DNA of 64,000 bases, from positions 1 to 64,000 of the forward strand of contig NZ_JAEE01000007.1 in the NCBI RefSeq assembly GCF_000518745.1, read 5' to 3'. The notes below the pieces were generated by a model, which was not told the DNA's origin, did not search any database, and saw only the letters and a program-made list of their open reading frames with translations. This stretch comes from Phaseolibacter flectens ATCC 12775 (GTDB lineage Bacteria; Pseudomonadota; Gammaproteobacteria; Enterobacterales; Enterobacteriaceae). Shown one piece after another: positions 1 through 8,480 of this stretch; positions within the stretch are counted from its first letter, which is position 1; every line of letters starts with the position of its first letter. The translations under genes were made by a program, and so were the position numbers.

Positions 1-1454
1 TAACCCCAATACAATTGAATAGTCGGGGTGATATCAATTGTGTTTTTATCAAGTTTTATCGCTGTGCGATCTGTAGCATTGAGTAATGACTCTAAATCTT
101 TCATATCAGGTAAATACTGTAATATAAACGAATCTTTTACAGAAAATGTATGAAGTTCTAAAGTACGCGTCATCACTTTACCTGTAGTAGTATCCTGATA
201 ATGAATAAAAAATGCAAATTTTATTACCACTGGTTTAACATAAGTATAAATAATATTATCCGATGATAACTTATTCATATTATCCGAAGTGTTCTTTTTA
301 GGATAAATATTTAATTCTTGGGGAAAAATAATTTTGTAATCTGCAGCACTACTATGTTTGTTATTCGCATCAACTAAAAATGATTTAAATTTAAAATTGA
401 TATTAAACGGAAGTAAATTACGTGCTTCTGAATCATTTTTAGCCATCACAGGAGCTTGTACATTTAGCTTTATTTTTATTGAATTACCATGACTATTTTT
501 TGAATTAGATGAATATGGTGTCAAAGTTATCAATTTGGATTTATTATTATACCATAGGCTATCAGCAGGAAAACTTAGAAAGTGTGTATTGTAAAAAGCT
601 GAAGAAAACCATATTGTATTAGAGTCATCTGCTTCTGTCATTTTGACATCAACATAATCTGTACTCTGACTTGGTTCCCATGAAATTTTCAATTTATCAC
701 TTGTATAAAGTCCTTTCCAATTGCATGTTGTATTAACTTGACATGATGAAGAAATACCCGACTCCTCTTTTACTAATTTTATATTATTTAATTTTAATGG
801 TCCCGTTTTCAAACTTATCATATTCACTAAGCCAGAAGGTAAATAAATTATACTTGTCTTGCTATCAATTTTATTAGCTACTTTATTATTAGATGACAGC
901 CAATCCGAACGAGGAAATTTAAATGTTTTGTTACCGTTACTGATCATTGATGTATTAGGATTGAACAACCCCGCTTGAGAACCTGTCAAAGCTGCGGCTC
1001 TTTGTACATCAAGGGGTAGAATTTTGTTATTAGGTAAAATAAAAGCCAAAGCAGATAAATAATTTATAGGATCCACCTTTGTCGAAGTACTCACTGATTC
1101 ATTTTTTAATAAAATATATGTATTGTTTCTTTCAGTTTCAGGCAAGCTAGAATATTCTGATTTTGATATTATATCCTTTAATGAAACACTTTTAATTTCC
1201 GCACAGGTGTTTTTACTACCGGATTTTATTTGACAAAAATCAGTTTTAGATAAACTTTGCATATAGTTTTCTATATATTTTTTTAATTTCAACATATAGA
1301 CACTTCGTGCTGTATCTGTATTCAACTCTTTAGACTTATTGAGCCCCATATTGATTATATCAAAGAGTGACAAGCTGATTAACATAACAAGCACGACCTC
1401 GATAAGAGATACACCTAGATTATATTTTTTATTGCTTAATAAAGTTAAATGCAT
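1..1454 (-). CDS. Large prepilin-like minor pilin, partial (type IVB pilus)
   Basis: This reading frame runs open from ATG at 1454 to the left edge with no stop, so at least 484 residues are visible and the C terminus is missing. The N terminus has a class III prepilin signal: a 14-residue leader ending in Gly14, then VSLIEV with Glu at +5, followed by a hydrophobic helix. The visible part contains a beta-rich, Ser/Asn-rich region resembling a fibronectin type III module (SWEPSQSTDYVDVKM, then LITLTPYSSN). It starts 7 bases after the stop of the preceding prepilin-like gene in the same operon. The family role of such proteins is as pseudopilins or tip adhesins in type IV pili; that it is a tip protein here is inference. 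No shufflon repeats are seen. Confidence 0.75.
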   Translation of the reverse strand, partial: MHLTLLSNKKYNLGVSLIEVVLVMLISLSLFDIINMGLNKSKELNTDTARSVYMLKLKKYIENYMQSLSKTDFCQIKSGSKNTCAEIKSVSLKDIISKSEYSSLPETERNNTYILLKNESVSTSTKVDPINYLSALAFILPNNKILPLDVQRAAALTGSQAGLFNPNTSMISNGNKTFKFPRSDWLSSNNKVANKIDSKTSIIYLPSGLVNMISLKTGPLKLNNIKLVKEESGISSSCQVNTTCNWKGLYTSDKLKISWEPSQSTDYVDVKMTEADDSNTIWFSSAFYNTHFLSFPADSLWYNNKSKLITLTPYSSNSKNSHGNSIKIKLNVQAPVMAKNDSEARNLLPFNINFKFKSFLVDANNKHSSAADYKIIFPQELNIYPKKNTSDNMNKLSSDNIIYTYVKPVVIKFAFFIHYQDTTTGKVMTRTLELHTFSVKDSFILQYLPDMKDLESLLNATDRTAIKLDKNTIDITPTIQLYWG

Positions 1455-1461
1455 TGTCTCA

Positions 1462-2979
1462 TCACTTATTTTTTAAAATAATAGAATATTCCTTCAGGGT
1501 TAACGACGTATCAGATGTTTTATAATTTAATCTTTTAGATGAAGTGTCGATACCAAGCTCTAGACTGAAATCATTCGATCCCGATGGATCAATTACACAT
1601 TGCTTAATGATATCTCTATAAAAAAAATCATTAGACTCATTATGAACACCTGGTATAGTAGGAATAACATTATATCTAACTATAAATGGATCCAAATTAA
1701 TTTCTTCTAATTTGAATGGATCTGAAGTTGAAATATTAAAAGATGTATTATTACTGCCAATTTTGAAAGATATATTCTGTGGCATTAAAAATTGAGTGCC
1801 TGGTGGTATATGGTCAAAATCCTTTTGTTTTAATTGGAATTTTAATTTATCAATTGAAAAATAAAGATCACTTTTTGAAACAAAATCTGCTTGTCCAGTA
1901 TTCGTATCACAACCAGTTAACAATGATGGCGTACTTCCTGATGATTGATCATTAATAGCAAAAAAATGATAATTGACAGTAACTTGACTCCAAACTGAAG
2001 ACTGATAACTTGATATGTTTATTTTAACTTCAGAAGGAACACCAGCACGACCATTTTCATCATATGGAGTGAATACCAATTTCTCTAGTTTTCCTAAATC
2101 ATCAACATTAGATTTGACTATATAGCTTGTACTTGTAATGATATCAGTATGAACTACCGTTTCCTGATTATTTACTTCTAGTATGCGCTGTATTTTAACA
2201 TAAGAAATATCACTGTCACTCCAATGAAAATCCAAACTATCAGTATCAAATAATGGCTGCCATTTCAACGTTGTATTATTGTTTAAAATAGATTTACGCT
2301 GCCCTGGCAGACCAGCATTACTGTAGTCATACTCAAAATTTTTAATCTCGACAGGATTAGCGACAAAGACTCCTGAAGGCGTAGGGTCATAACTAGTGAG
2401 TGTAAAGACAGTCGCATTATCAAAATTGACGGTGGGCCAATCACTTGGTTGTAGAATCCATGACCCAAATGCCCCTAACACGGTAATATTTCCATTCGAA
2501 TCATGATGTTTAAAACCTGAATTTGTACCAGCAGCCGTATTTATTTGTGAAGATATAGTATTTATTTGTGATTGACAGCTTGTCATATTCAGTGGGCAAT
2601 CGTTGTAAACCAATGCTTCAAGTTTATTCGTGGTAATGTCTTTTTTAATCATTGCATATAAAAAATCAGTCTTAGAAAGATAGCCACTTTTCAGATCACC
2701 TGGAATATAGTTTTGACTCATTAAATCGATTACGCTTATTTTTTTTCCATCAATTTGATCAGCATTATATTGATTATCCTTAAGATAAGCTGATACCGCA
2801 CTTGTAAAAACATTGACCTTTCCAGCAAGTATCGATACTGTCGTTCGCTGGCGAATGACGAGCAAATATTTAGAAATATCAATAGCACTCACAGTGAGCA
2901 TAACAAGAGCCAGTGAAACTTCTAATAAGCTCACTCCTTTTTGATTTTTTTTATTGCTATACTCAACTAACGAGAACAT
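1462..2979 (-). CDS. Large prepilin-like minor pilin, PilV-like, 505 aa
   Basis: The protein starts with a 15-residue leader ending in Gly15, followed by VSLLEVSLALVML with Glu at +5, which is a typical substrate for a type IV prepilin peptidase. At 505 residues it is far larger than ordinary minor pilins. The middle part (WSDSDISYVKIQRI ... LVFTPYDENGRAGVPSEVK) looks like a fibronectin type III fold, and the C-terminal half is beta-rich with a few cysteines. The gene overlaps the upstream small membrane protein gene by 17 bases, indicating translational coupling. Its position late in the operon matches minor pilins of bfp-type loci. PilV-like tip adhesin is the best guess; sequence-level homology to a named PilV was not established. 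Confidence 0.75.
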   Translation of the reverse strand: MFSLVEYSNKKNQKGVSLLEVSLALVMLTVSAIDISKYLLVIRQRTTVSILAGKVNVFTSAVSAYLKDNQYNADQIDGKKISVIDLMSQNYIPGDLKSGYLSKTDFLYAMIKKDITTNKLEALVYNDCPLNMTSCQSQINTISSQINTAAGTNSGFKHHDSNGNITVLGAFGSWILQPSDWPTVNFDNATVFTLTSYDPTPSGVFVANPVEIKNFEYDYSNAGLPGQRKSILNNNTTLKWQPLFDTDSLDFHWSDSDISYVKIQRILEVNNQETVVHTDIITSTSYIVKSNVDDLGKLEKLVFTPYDENGRAGVPSEVKINISSYQSSVWSQVTVNYHFFAINDQSSGSTPSLLTGCDTNTGQADFVSKSDLYFSIDKLKFQLKQKDFDHIPPGTQFLMPQNISFKIGSNNTSFNISTSDPFKLEEINLDPFIVRYNVIPTIPGVHNESNDFFYRDIIKQCVIDPSGSNDFSLELGIDTSSKRLNYKTSDTSLTLKEYSIILKNK

Positions 2980-3490
2980 ATGTGTTTTTACCTATTACTT
3001 CACAAAGGGATCTATCTATTTTAAATAATGACCCATCAAATAGTTTGATATTATAGTTATTTCTTTTACAATTAGACTGACCAACTCCGATATATTTAGG
3101 CGCATATGAATTAACAATGAGATATAAATTTTCGACATCATCACCTTTACTACTCCCCCCCTGACTTCCAATCGTGGTAAAATAGCGACCTTCAAAAGAA
3201 TAAGCATGCAGCAATGTTTTTATACTGGAATTATAGACTTCTTTGGTTAAATAGTTTTTATATAGATTATCATTTTGAAAATAAGGTTTATCAAAATCCA
3301 CGACCTTACTTCTATTACATATCTGAGCTTGTTTCTGACAATATATTACCATGTTATTATGGAACTTAATAATTTGTTCAGCATGGACTTTTTGTTTTAA
3401 AGAATCAACTTTATTCATTTGCATTATCATGTCCAACGTAGGAATTAACATACTGAGACTAATATACAATAGGGAAAGCGCCATCAACAT
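2963..3490 (-). CDS. Small membrane-anchored pilus protein without prepilin leader
   Basis: ATG at 3490 is preceded by GGAGAG at a good distance, inside the stop region of the transglycosylase gene; the longer reading frame needs a TTG. The 175-residue product begins directly with a hydrophobic stretch (LMALSLLYISLSMLIP) followed by an amphipathic helix, as in a pilin, but has no basic leader, no Gly cleavage site and no Glu at +5. It carries five cysteines. Position between the transglycosylase and the large prepilin-like genes matches the minor pilin block of bfp operons. It could be an unprocessed pseudopilin or an accessory anchor; the function is not recognised. Confidence 0.65.
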   Translation of the reverse strand: MLMALSLLYISLSMLIPTLDMIMQMNKVDSLKQKVHAEQIIKFHNNMVIYCQKQAQICNRSKVVDFDKPYFQNDNLYKNYLTKEVYNSSIKTLLHAYSFEGRYFTTIGSQGGSSKGDDVENLYLIVNSYAPKYIGVGQSNCKRNNYNIKLFDGSLFKIDRSLCEVIGKNTYVLVS

Positions 3491-3492
3491 AA

Positions 3493-3939
3493 TTACTCTC
3501 CAAAAGGCCAATCAATTCGTAATTGACCTTTGTGACGCAAGTTGGAATAGTTATTTATTACTTTTTTCTTATAGATATACTTAAGCCTAGGATTTGCAGA
3601 ATGATATAGACCAACACCTTCCCACAAATTTCCACCTGAGTTTTTTATCGCTTCAGCTAAAATCCAACTGCCTACAAAAATATTAAAGCAATCATCGTTT
3701 TTTAAACGATGATAAGCCATGAACTTATTCCCATCAAATAATTTACTGCTTACCAGAGGTAACCAAGCTTTATCATTTATTTGCATCACACCAAGATCAA
3801 CAGATTTATTCTTATTTTTTGATACCGCCCCTGTATATCCCCCTTCGGTTAAGATAACTGAAGCAATGATATCAGGATTAATATTATTAGCCTGTGCAGC
3901 TTGCAGAATACAACTCAAAATAGCAGTAGTCAGTATCAT
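3493..3939 (-). CDS. Pilus-associated lytic transglycosylase (PilT of R64 / BfpH type)
   Basis: This periplasmic enzyme cleaves peptidoglycan so the pilus machine can pass the wall. ATG at 3939 overlaps the prepilin peptidase stop in an ATGA arrangement and gives a clean signal peptide (cleavage after AQA, residue 17); the longer frame starts with TTG. The lysozyme-like fold is visible: catalytic Glu32 in ILTEGG, then DLGVMQIN and GVGLYHSANP, as in VirB1/SLT family members. The protein is 148 residues, normal for the short VirB1/BfpH type. The name PilT here refers to the plasmid R64 transglycosylase, not to the retraction ATPase. Confidence 0.88.
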   Translation of the reverse strand: MILTTAILSCILQAAQANNINPDIIASVILTEGGYTGAVSKNKNKSVDLGVMQINDKAWLPLVSSKLFDGNKFMAYHRLKNDDCFNIFVGSWILAEAIKNSGGNLWEGVGLYHSANPRLKYIYKKKVINNYSNLRHKGQLRIDWPFGE

Positions 3940-4682
3940 AATAAACAATAAACTAAGCCAAGTGATAAAGCGGGACCCATAGGGACAAATACATATCCTT
4001 TTATTCTGCTAGGTAAAGCATAAATAATGAAAAACAAATTACTCATTAAAATATATGTCAACATTTTATCACCGCCTAACCAGGCCCCTGCGACAGACAT
4101 TAAGGCGACATCACCTCCCGCCATCACATCTTGTTTTTTCATATAACTGATAAATAACATCACGATAATAGGCAGGAAAAAACCAATTGCAGCACCTTGT
4201 ATTCTATCAATTGCACTCACACAATAAGGTGACATCAATAAACCTAACCAAAACAATGGCACAGTAATAACTGCAGGTAACCAATGTTGATTGATATCAA
4301 TCCAAGATAATAATAACAAAGTTAGAAATAATATTACTGTTAAAATTCCTTTTGTGCTAAAGCCAAAATAATAAATGACCATCATAACAACAAAGCCACA
4401 AAATAGCTCAAATATTGGATAAACAACAGGCACTTTCATTTTGCAATTTTTACACTTTCCTCTATTGATTAAATACCCCAAAATAGGAATCAGTGCATGC
4501 CATATAATTTTCTTAGCACAATTATTACATTCTGATCTAGGAAATATAATATTCCAATTATCTCTGGGATCCTCAACCCATTTTAACTGGTGAGGTAATC
4601 TGTCAACAACCAATCCAATAAAACTGCCTAGGGTTGCACCCACAAAAAAAATATAAATTAATATTATAATATTATTATGCAT
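3936..4682 (-). CDS. Type IV prepilin peptidase (PilU/BfpP/TcpJ type)
   Basis: This inner-membrane aspartyl protease removes the leader of prepilins and N-methylates the new N terminus. The family signature is clear: N-terminal GATLGSFIGLVVDRLP, a cytoplasmic zinc-type tetracysteine module (C52, C55, C77, C80), and two catalytic aspartates, D129 in SWIDINQ and D191 in AGGDVAL, in an eight-helix protein of 248 residues. It lies 4 bases after a prepilin-like gene and overlaps the transglycosylase by 4 bases. All prepilin-like proteins in this window carry a matching G/(V,L)-x-L-(I,L)-E site and are its probable substrates. Confidence 0.93.
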   Translation of the reverse strand: MHNNIIILIYIFFVGATLGSFIGLVVDRLPHQLKWVEDPRDNWNIIFPRSECNNCAKKIIWHALIPILGYLINRGKCKNCKMKVPVVYPIFELFCGFVVMMVIYYFGFSTKGILTVILFLTLLLLSWIDINQHWLPAVITVPLFWLGLLMSPYCVSAIDRIQGAAIGFFLPIIVMLFISYMKKQDVMAGGDVALMSVAGAWLGGDKMLTYILMSNLFFIIYALPSRIKGYVFVPMGPALSLGLVYCLL

Positions 4683-4686
4683 CTTT

Positions 4687-5658
4687 TTAATTTACTCTTG
4701 TTAGCTTTATTGCTGAATTAAATTCATAATCAGATCCGGCAACACCTGCATCATTAATAGGAGTCAATACCGGTTCAAAAGATATTGTTTGACCCACCGA
4801 AGTGATTGGACAAAAGGTACTCAATCCAAAGTTATAGATGATATTACTATCTGAAACTTGTTGATTAACAACACTATTTTTATCATTGAAATTAACACTA
4901 TCAATATTTTGACCCGTGTACGTGAAGACTAACATTTCATTATTATGGCTATTATAAGCACCACTATTGCAATTAAACTCGATAGGCTGACTAGAGCAAT
5001 CATGGCCACTTATGTTATCAAAACAAGACACAGCTGTTATCTCACTGACATTATCTTTGACATCAACGACTCCGTGAATATAAACTCGCCGTTCTTTCAC
5101 AGACAAGTTTTCTTTATTTGAATCAGGATAAAAATCAGCTAAATCAATTTTCCAAGCATCAGCCAAGCCTTTAACTACATTATTGGTTTTATCATATAAA
5201 CCACCTTTATTACCGATGGTTATTACAGTATTATTTTTAGTAATAGGATCCAATTGACCCTTTCCTTTTAGCCAAACATTAGGATCAAAATACATCAAAT
5301 ACTCTATACCATTAAAATATGTTTTTTTTCCTTGTTGTATAGGCCTAATATAGATTTTTAATGCATTAGAAAAATTGTTATTTACTTGCTTACCTAATAG
5401 CCCTTGATTGACTAAAGTATTGATATCAACTTCTTCATTTTTATTATTTCCAAAATTAACAGGTGTTTTCATTAAATACTGGTTAAGTGCGTTATCCGTT
5501 AGCATCATTAAACCTGCAATATTATTTGATTTCATCACACTGTAATTATTAGTAATAAGACTGACTAAGCCGAGTATAATCATCATAGTGACAATAAGAG
5601 AGATTGAAACTTCTAGCAAAGTTAACCCGACATGATATTTCTTTGTTCTTTTATGCAT
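4687..5658 (-). CDS. Prepilin-like minor pilin, 323 aa
   Basis: The N terminus has an 11-residue basic leader ending in Gly11, then LTLLEVSISLIV with Glu at +5 and a long hydrophobic helix, so it is a prepilin peptidase substrate. The body is Asn-rich with several cysteines. The C-terminal part (ISFEPVLTPINDAGVAGSDY) echoes the Fn3-like ending of the two larger prepilin-like proteins nearby. It lies between the unknown exported protein and the prepilin peptidase, all within a few bases of each other. Role in pilus initiation or tip formation is inferred from context. Confidence 0.75.
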   Translation of the reverse strand: MHKRTKKYHVGLTLLEVSISLIVTMMIILGLVSLITNNYSVMKSNNIAGLMMLTDNALNQYLMKTPVNFGNNKNEEVDINTLVNQGLLGKQVNNNFSNALKIYIRPIQQGKKTYFNGIEYLMYFDPNVWLKGKGQLDPITKNNTVITIGNKGGLYDKTNNVVKGLADAWKIDLADFYPDSNKENLSVKERRVYIHGVVDVKDNVSEITAVSCFDNISGHDCSSQPIEFNCNSGAYNSHNNEMLVFTYTGQNIDSVNFNDKNSVVNQQVSDSNIIYNFGLSTFCPITSVGQTISFEPVLTPINDAGVAGSDYEFNSAIKLTRVN

Positions 5659-5662
5659 GAAA

Positions 5663-6364
5663 TCACTCTAACTTTATATTATAATCCAGAACTTTGTTAC
5701 TAGATAAGTTCGATTTTATGCCAGATGATTTATACATATTGCTCGCAGTGGTCATTATATTTACTTCACCACTTCGACCAACAAGATTAATTGCATTAGA
5801 GAGTAAGGGAGGTAATGAATCATAATTTAACATGAAATTACCCGTGCTAATATTTTGACCTGATGCACTTTTTTCAACTAATGAAAATTTAACCTTTTCT
5901 TTATTTCCATAATGACCACGCCCCATTTTTTTTATTTTATAATAAAAGCCAAAGCGTGACTTTCCATCTGATTTATTAATATACTCTTTTAAAACCTCTG
6001 CATCAGTCATTACATCAGAATGCTGTCTACCGAGTATTAAACTACTTGAAGGTATTTCTTTTTTTTCTACCAAGTTTTCACGAGGCAAACTGTATGACTG
6101 ACCTTGTGAATTTCTTTCTTCATAAGATTTTTTTCTTACTTTATTTTCCGATTCAAGATGACTGTCGTTATTTTTATCTAAATCATTCGATGCAATACCT
6201 ATTTTCATACCGCTATTAGATAAATCTTTCATAAGTTCATCTGTATCAATCACGAGTTGCGATAATAAATGATCATCTATACTCTCAGACTTGTCTTCTG
6301 CTTCAACTTTGAATAGTGGCAACATGAGTAATATAAAGCAAAAAAATCTTGTTACTGTAATCAT
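5663..6364 (-). CDS. Exported protein of unknown function with possible FKBP-like domain
   Basis: The 233-residue product has a signal peptide (FFCFILLMLPLFKVEAE), a long polar, low-complexity middle section, and a compact C-terminal part from about residue 130. That part has the spacing of an FKBP prolyl isomerase: GFYYKIKKMGRGH, then KVKFSLVEK, then LPPLLSNAINLVGRSGEV and a closing strand VLDYNIKLE. The usual aromatic active-site residues are not obvious, so catalysis is doubtful. The gene sits between the retraction-type ATPase and a minor pilin, within 5 bases of the latter. No counterpart in the bfp or R64 operons is recognised by me; a periplasmic chaperone for pilins is a guess. Confidence 0.6.
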   Translation of the reverse strand: MITVTRFFCFILLMLPLFKVEAEDKSESIDDHLLSQLVIDTDELMKDLSNSGMKIGIASNDLDKNNDSHLESENKVRKKSYEERNSQGQSYSLPRENLVEKKEIPSSSLILGRQHSDVMTDAEVLKEYINKSDGKSRFGFYYKIKKMGRGHYGNKEKVKFSLVEKSASGQNISTGNFMLNYDSLPPLLSNAINLVGRSGEVNIMTTASNMYKSSGIKSNLSSNKVLDYNIKLE

Positions 6365-6388
6365 TTTATAATCACTTATTGTATAAGA

Positions 6389-7342
6389 TTAAAGCAATTT
6401 AATATTTTTTGAGATTAAAATCCGCTGATTTTCTATATCATTATTCAGCAATTCAAATTTACCCGCTCTAATATTTGATCGGACTCCAGGTTTATCACCA
6501 ATGTAAAATGTGTCACTGGCTAATCGTCGAGTTCCTGGCTTTGCCGGATCAGCAATTAACTTCTGGTGAGCAACAGCTAATAAACCATCACCCAGTATCG
6601 AACGCGCTAATTCTCCTGATCCCATAGAAGCTGAAGCTAATTGTTGCAATGCCATCATTGCACCAATCACACTATGACTGTGTATAGTAGCAATAACAAT
6701 ATGGCCGTTAACGGCAGCTCTTAATGCCTCATTGGCTACTTCAGGAGAGCGTATCTCTCCGATAAAAATATAACGTGGGTTATAACGCATTGCTGCAATC
6801 ATGGCTGGCTGGAATCCACCAACCGCCTTAACATCGATCTGATACCATAATCCTTTATCATTTTCACCATAGGTTCCTTGAATTGGTAATTCAGGAGGAT
6901 CCTCAATTGCAATAACGATATCACCATGTTTGACAACATAATCCTGAATAAGTGAATAAGCTGTAGTAGTTTTACCACTACCGGTTGCACCAGCAAGTAA
7001 TACTAAACCCTGTTGATTATAAATTTTTCGGTACATATCAACTTGAATTGAATGTAATCCCAATGTATCAATATCAGGCACAGGGAATACTGGTCTTCTA
7101 AGAAAATACCCACTTCCCTTGAGGGATATGATCCTAGTCACACGATATGGAACATCATTAAATTGAGCAAAACATTCATTTTCCTTCTCTTTATCTAACT
7201 CAAATTTCATCTTTAAGACTTCGTCTTTTAATTCATCAGGTAAAGGTACAACGGGCCCTTTATGCCCTTCAAAATGTCTTAAATAACTAGAACCATCTGA
7301 CATAATCATTAAATCGGAAAACTTTAAATCTTTAAGATTCAT
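6389..7342 (-). CDS. PilT/BfpF-like pilus retraction-type ATPase
   Basis: This is a second GspE-superfamily hexameric motor. ATG at 7342 follows AAGG at proper spacing and lies 13 bases after pilR; the open frame extends further upstream but would overlap pilR. The 317-residue product has Walker A (AGATGSGKTT, about residues 117-126), an Asp box (IEDPPE), a Walker B region ending GEIRSPEVA (about 192-200) and a His box (IATIHSHS). It lacks the tetracysteine zinc module present in the assembly ATPase, as expected for PilT/BfpF. Its place after pilQ-pilR matches bfpD-bfpE-bfpF. Retraction powered by ATP hydrolysis is the family role. Confidence 0.88.
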   Translation of the reverse strand: MNLKDLKFSDLMIMSDGSSYLRHFEGHKGPVVPLPDELKDEVLKMKFELDKEKENECFAQFNDVPYRVTRIISLKGSGYFLRRPVFPVPDIDTLGLHSIQVDMYRKIYNQQGLVLLAGATGSGKTTTAYSLIQDYVVKHGDIVIAIEDPPELPIQGTYGENDKGLWYQIDVKAVGGFQPAMIAAMRYNPRYIFIGEIRSPEVANEALRAAVNGHIVIATIHSHSVIGAMMALQQLASASMGSGELARSILGDGLLAVAHQKLIADPAKPGTRRLASDTFYIGDKPGVRSNIRAGKFELLNNDIENQRILISKNIKLL

Positions 7343-7355
7343 GTTGCACCTTTTC

Positions 7356-8480
7356 TTAATGGGGGTTTGCCGCTGCTGCAGTAATCTGTTGCTGTAAGCC
7401 AAACATAGCACTAATTATAAACATAAAGGTAAAACCCATCATGACTATCGCAATGTTTTTTAGTACAGAAACTTGACTCTGTATATTTGATACAGCATTG
7501 TTTAATCCTTCCTTTGAAAGGATATCCATCATTTGGTCAGCTCCTGTTAATGAGGCATAACTTCGCATATCAATAATAGTATTTCTATCTGGAAATTCGA
7601 TCCCAGTGAGATATAAGGCCTCACCAATATTAGGTGCACCATTTAAAAGTTGTCTTCTTGCTGCATTTATTCTTTCCAGATACCAAGGTGTTGCATACCG
7701 CCCTAATATTGTTAATACTTCTGGAGACGGTATTCCAGCTTTACTCAGAGCAGCAAAAGAGATAAGGAATGCGCAACCTTTCACTGTGCGATATATACTC
7801 CAAGGTACATATTTATCAAATTTTATTCTAATGGTTCCTGTCCAATATGGAAATGTTGAAATAATTAAAGTAAAAATAGACACCGTACCTATTAATGTTG
7901 ACATCATATTATTCATCACTATATGTGATAGAGAGGCTAATAACGCACCATTACCTGTCCATTTTTCTTCTGGCAATATAGAATTAAACGCTGGTACAAC
8001 TTGAGCCGAAAATATATATATAAAATAGAGGGTACTCGCGACCAAGGTAATTGGATAAATCAACCCAGCTAAAGCACTCTTGATTTTTTTTTGTGACTCG
8101 AACATATAAATTAAATCAACAATCGCTAAATGCAATGTTCCTGATATTTCACCTGCATTTAATAAGGAAACTTCTTCTGGCGTAATCCAATCCTTAAGCG
8201 CATTACTGAATGTCGAACCATTTCTAATTTCATTCATTATTTGATCAATAATGACAACAATCGATTTTTTATCTTTTTTACCATTTTCTGACATATGCGC
8301 TCTTACAATTTCAAGAGCCTTGATCAAAGGGACTGAATTTTCCAAGAATTTACCTAATTTTGCATAAAGGCGAGTTCTTGCTTTTTTTGTAAATTGCAGC
8401 TTGGTTAATTTTTTTTCAATACCAGTAATTTTTTTTGTTTTTTTAATTTTTTCAGATTTATTTTTATTTACTATTGCCAT
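7356..8480 (-). CDS. pilR: PilR/BfpE-type inner-membrane platform protein (GspF family)
   Basis: This polytopic protein forms the inner-membrane platform on which the pilus is assembled and which couples to the ATPases. The 374 residues show the GspF/PilC layout: a basic cytoplasmic N-terminal domain, a repeat (LLNAGEISGTLHLAI ... ALSKAGIPSPEVLTIL) and three hydrophobic helices near residues 130-155, 185-205 and 345-365. It overlaps the pilQ stop in a TAATG arrangement, so translation is coupled. Name follows the plasmid R64 series. Confidence 0.9.
   Translation of the reverse strand: MAIVNKNKSEKIKKTKKITGIEKKLTKLQFTKKARTRLYAKLGKFLENSVPLIKALEIVRAHMSENGKKDKKSIVVIIDQIMNEIRNGSTFSNALKDWITPEEVSLLNAGEISGTLHLAIVDLIYMFESQKKIKSALAGLIYPITLVASTLYFIYIFSAQVVPAFNSILPEEKWTGNGALLASLSHIVMNNMMSTLIGTVSIFTLIISTFPYWTGTIRIKFDKYVPWSIYRTVKGCAFLISFAALSKAGIPSPEVLTILGRYATPWYLERINAARRQLLNGAPNIGEALYLTGIEFPDRNTIIDMRSYASLTGADQMMDILSKEGLNNAVSNIQSQVSVLKNIAIVMMGFTFMFIISAMFGLQQQITAAAANPH

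Noticed and set aside
1-5658. Possible PilV shufflon
   Set aside because: No inverted 19-base sfx-type repeats and no rci-like recombinase were seen; the only tyrosine recombinase is core xerD.
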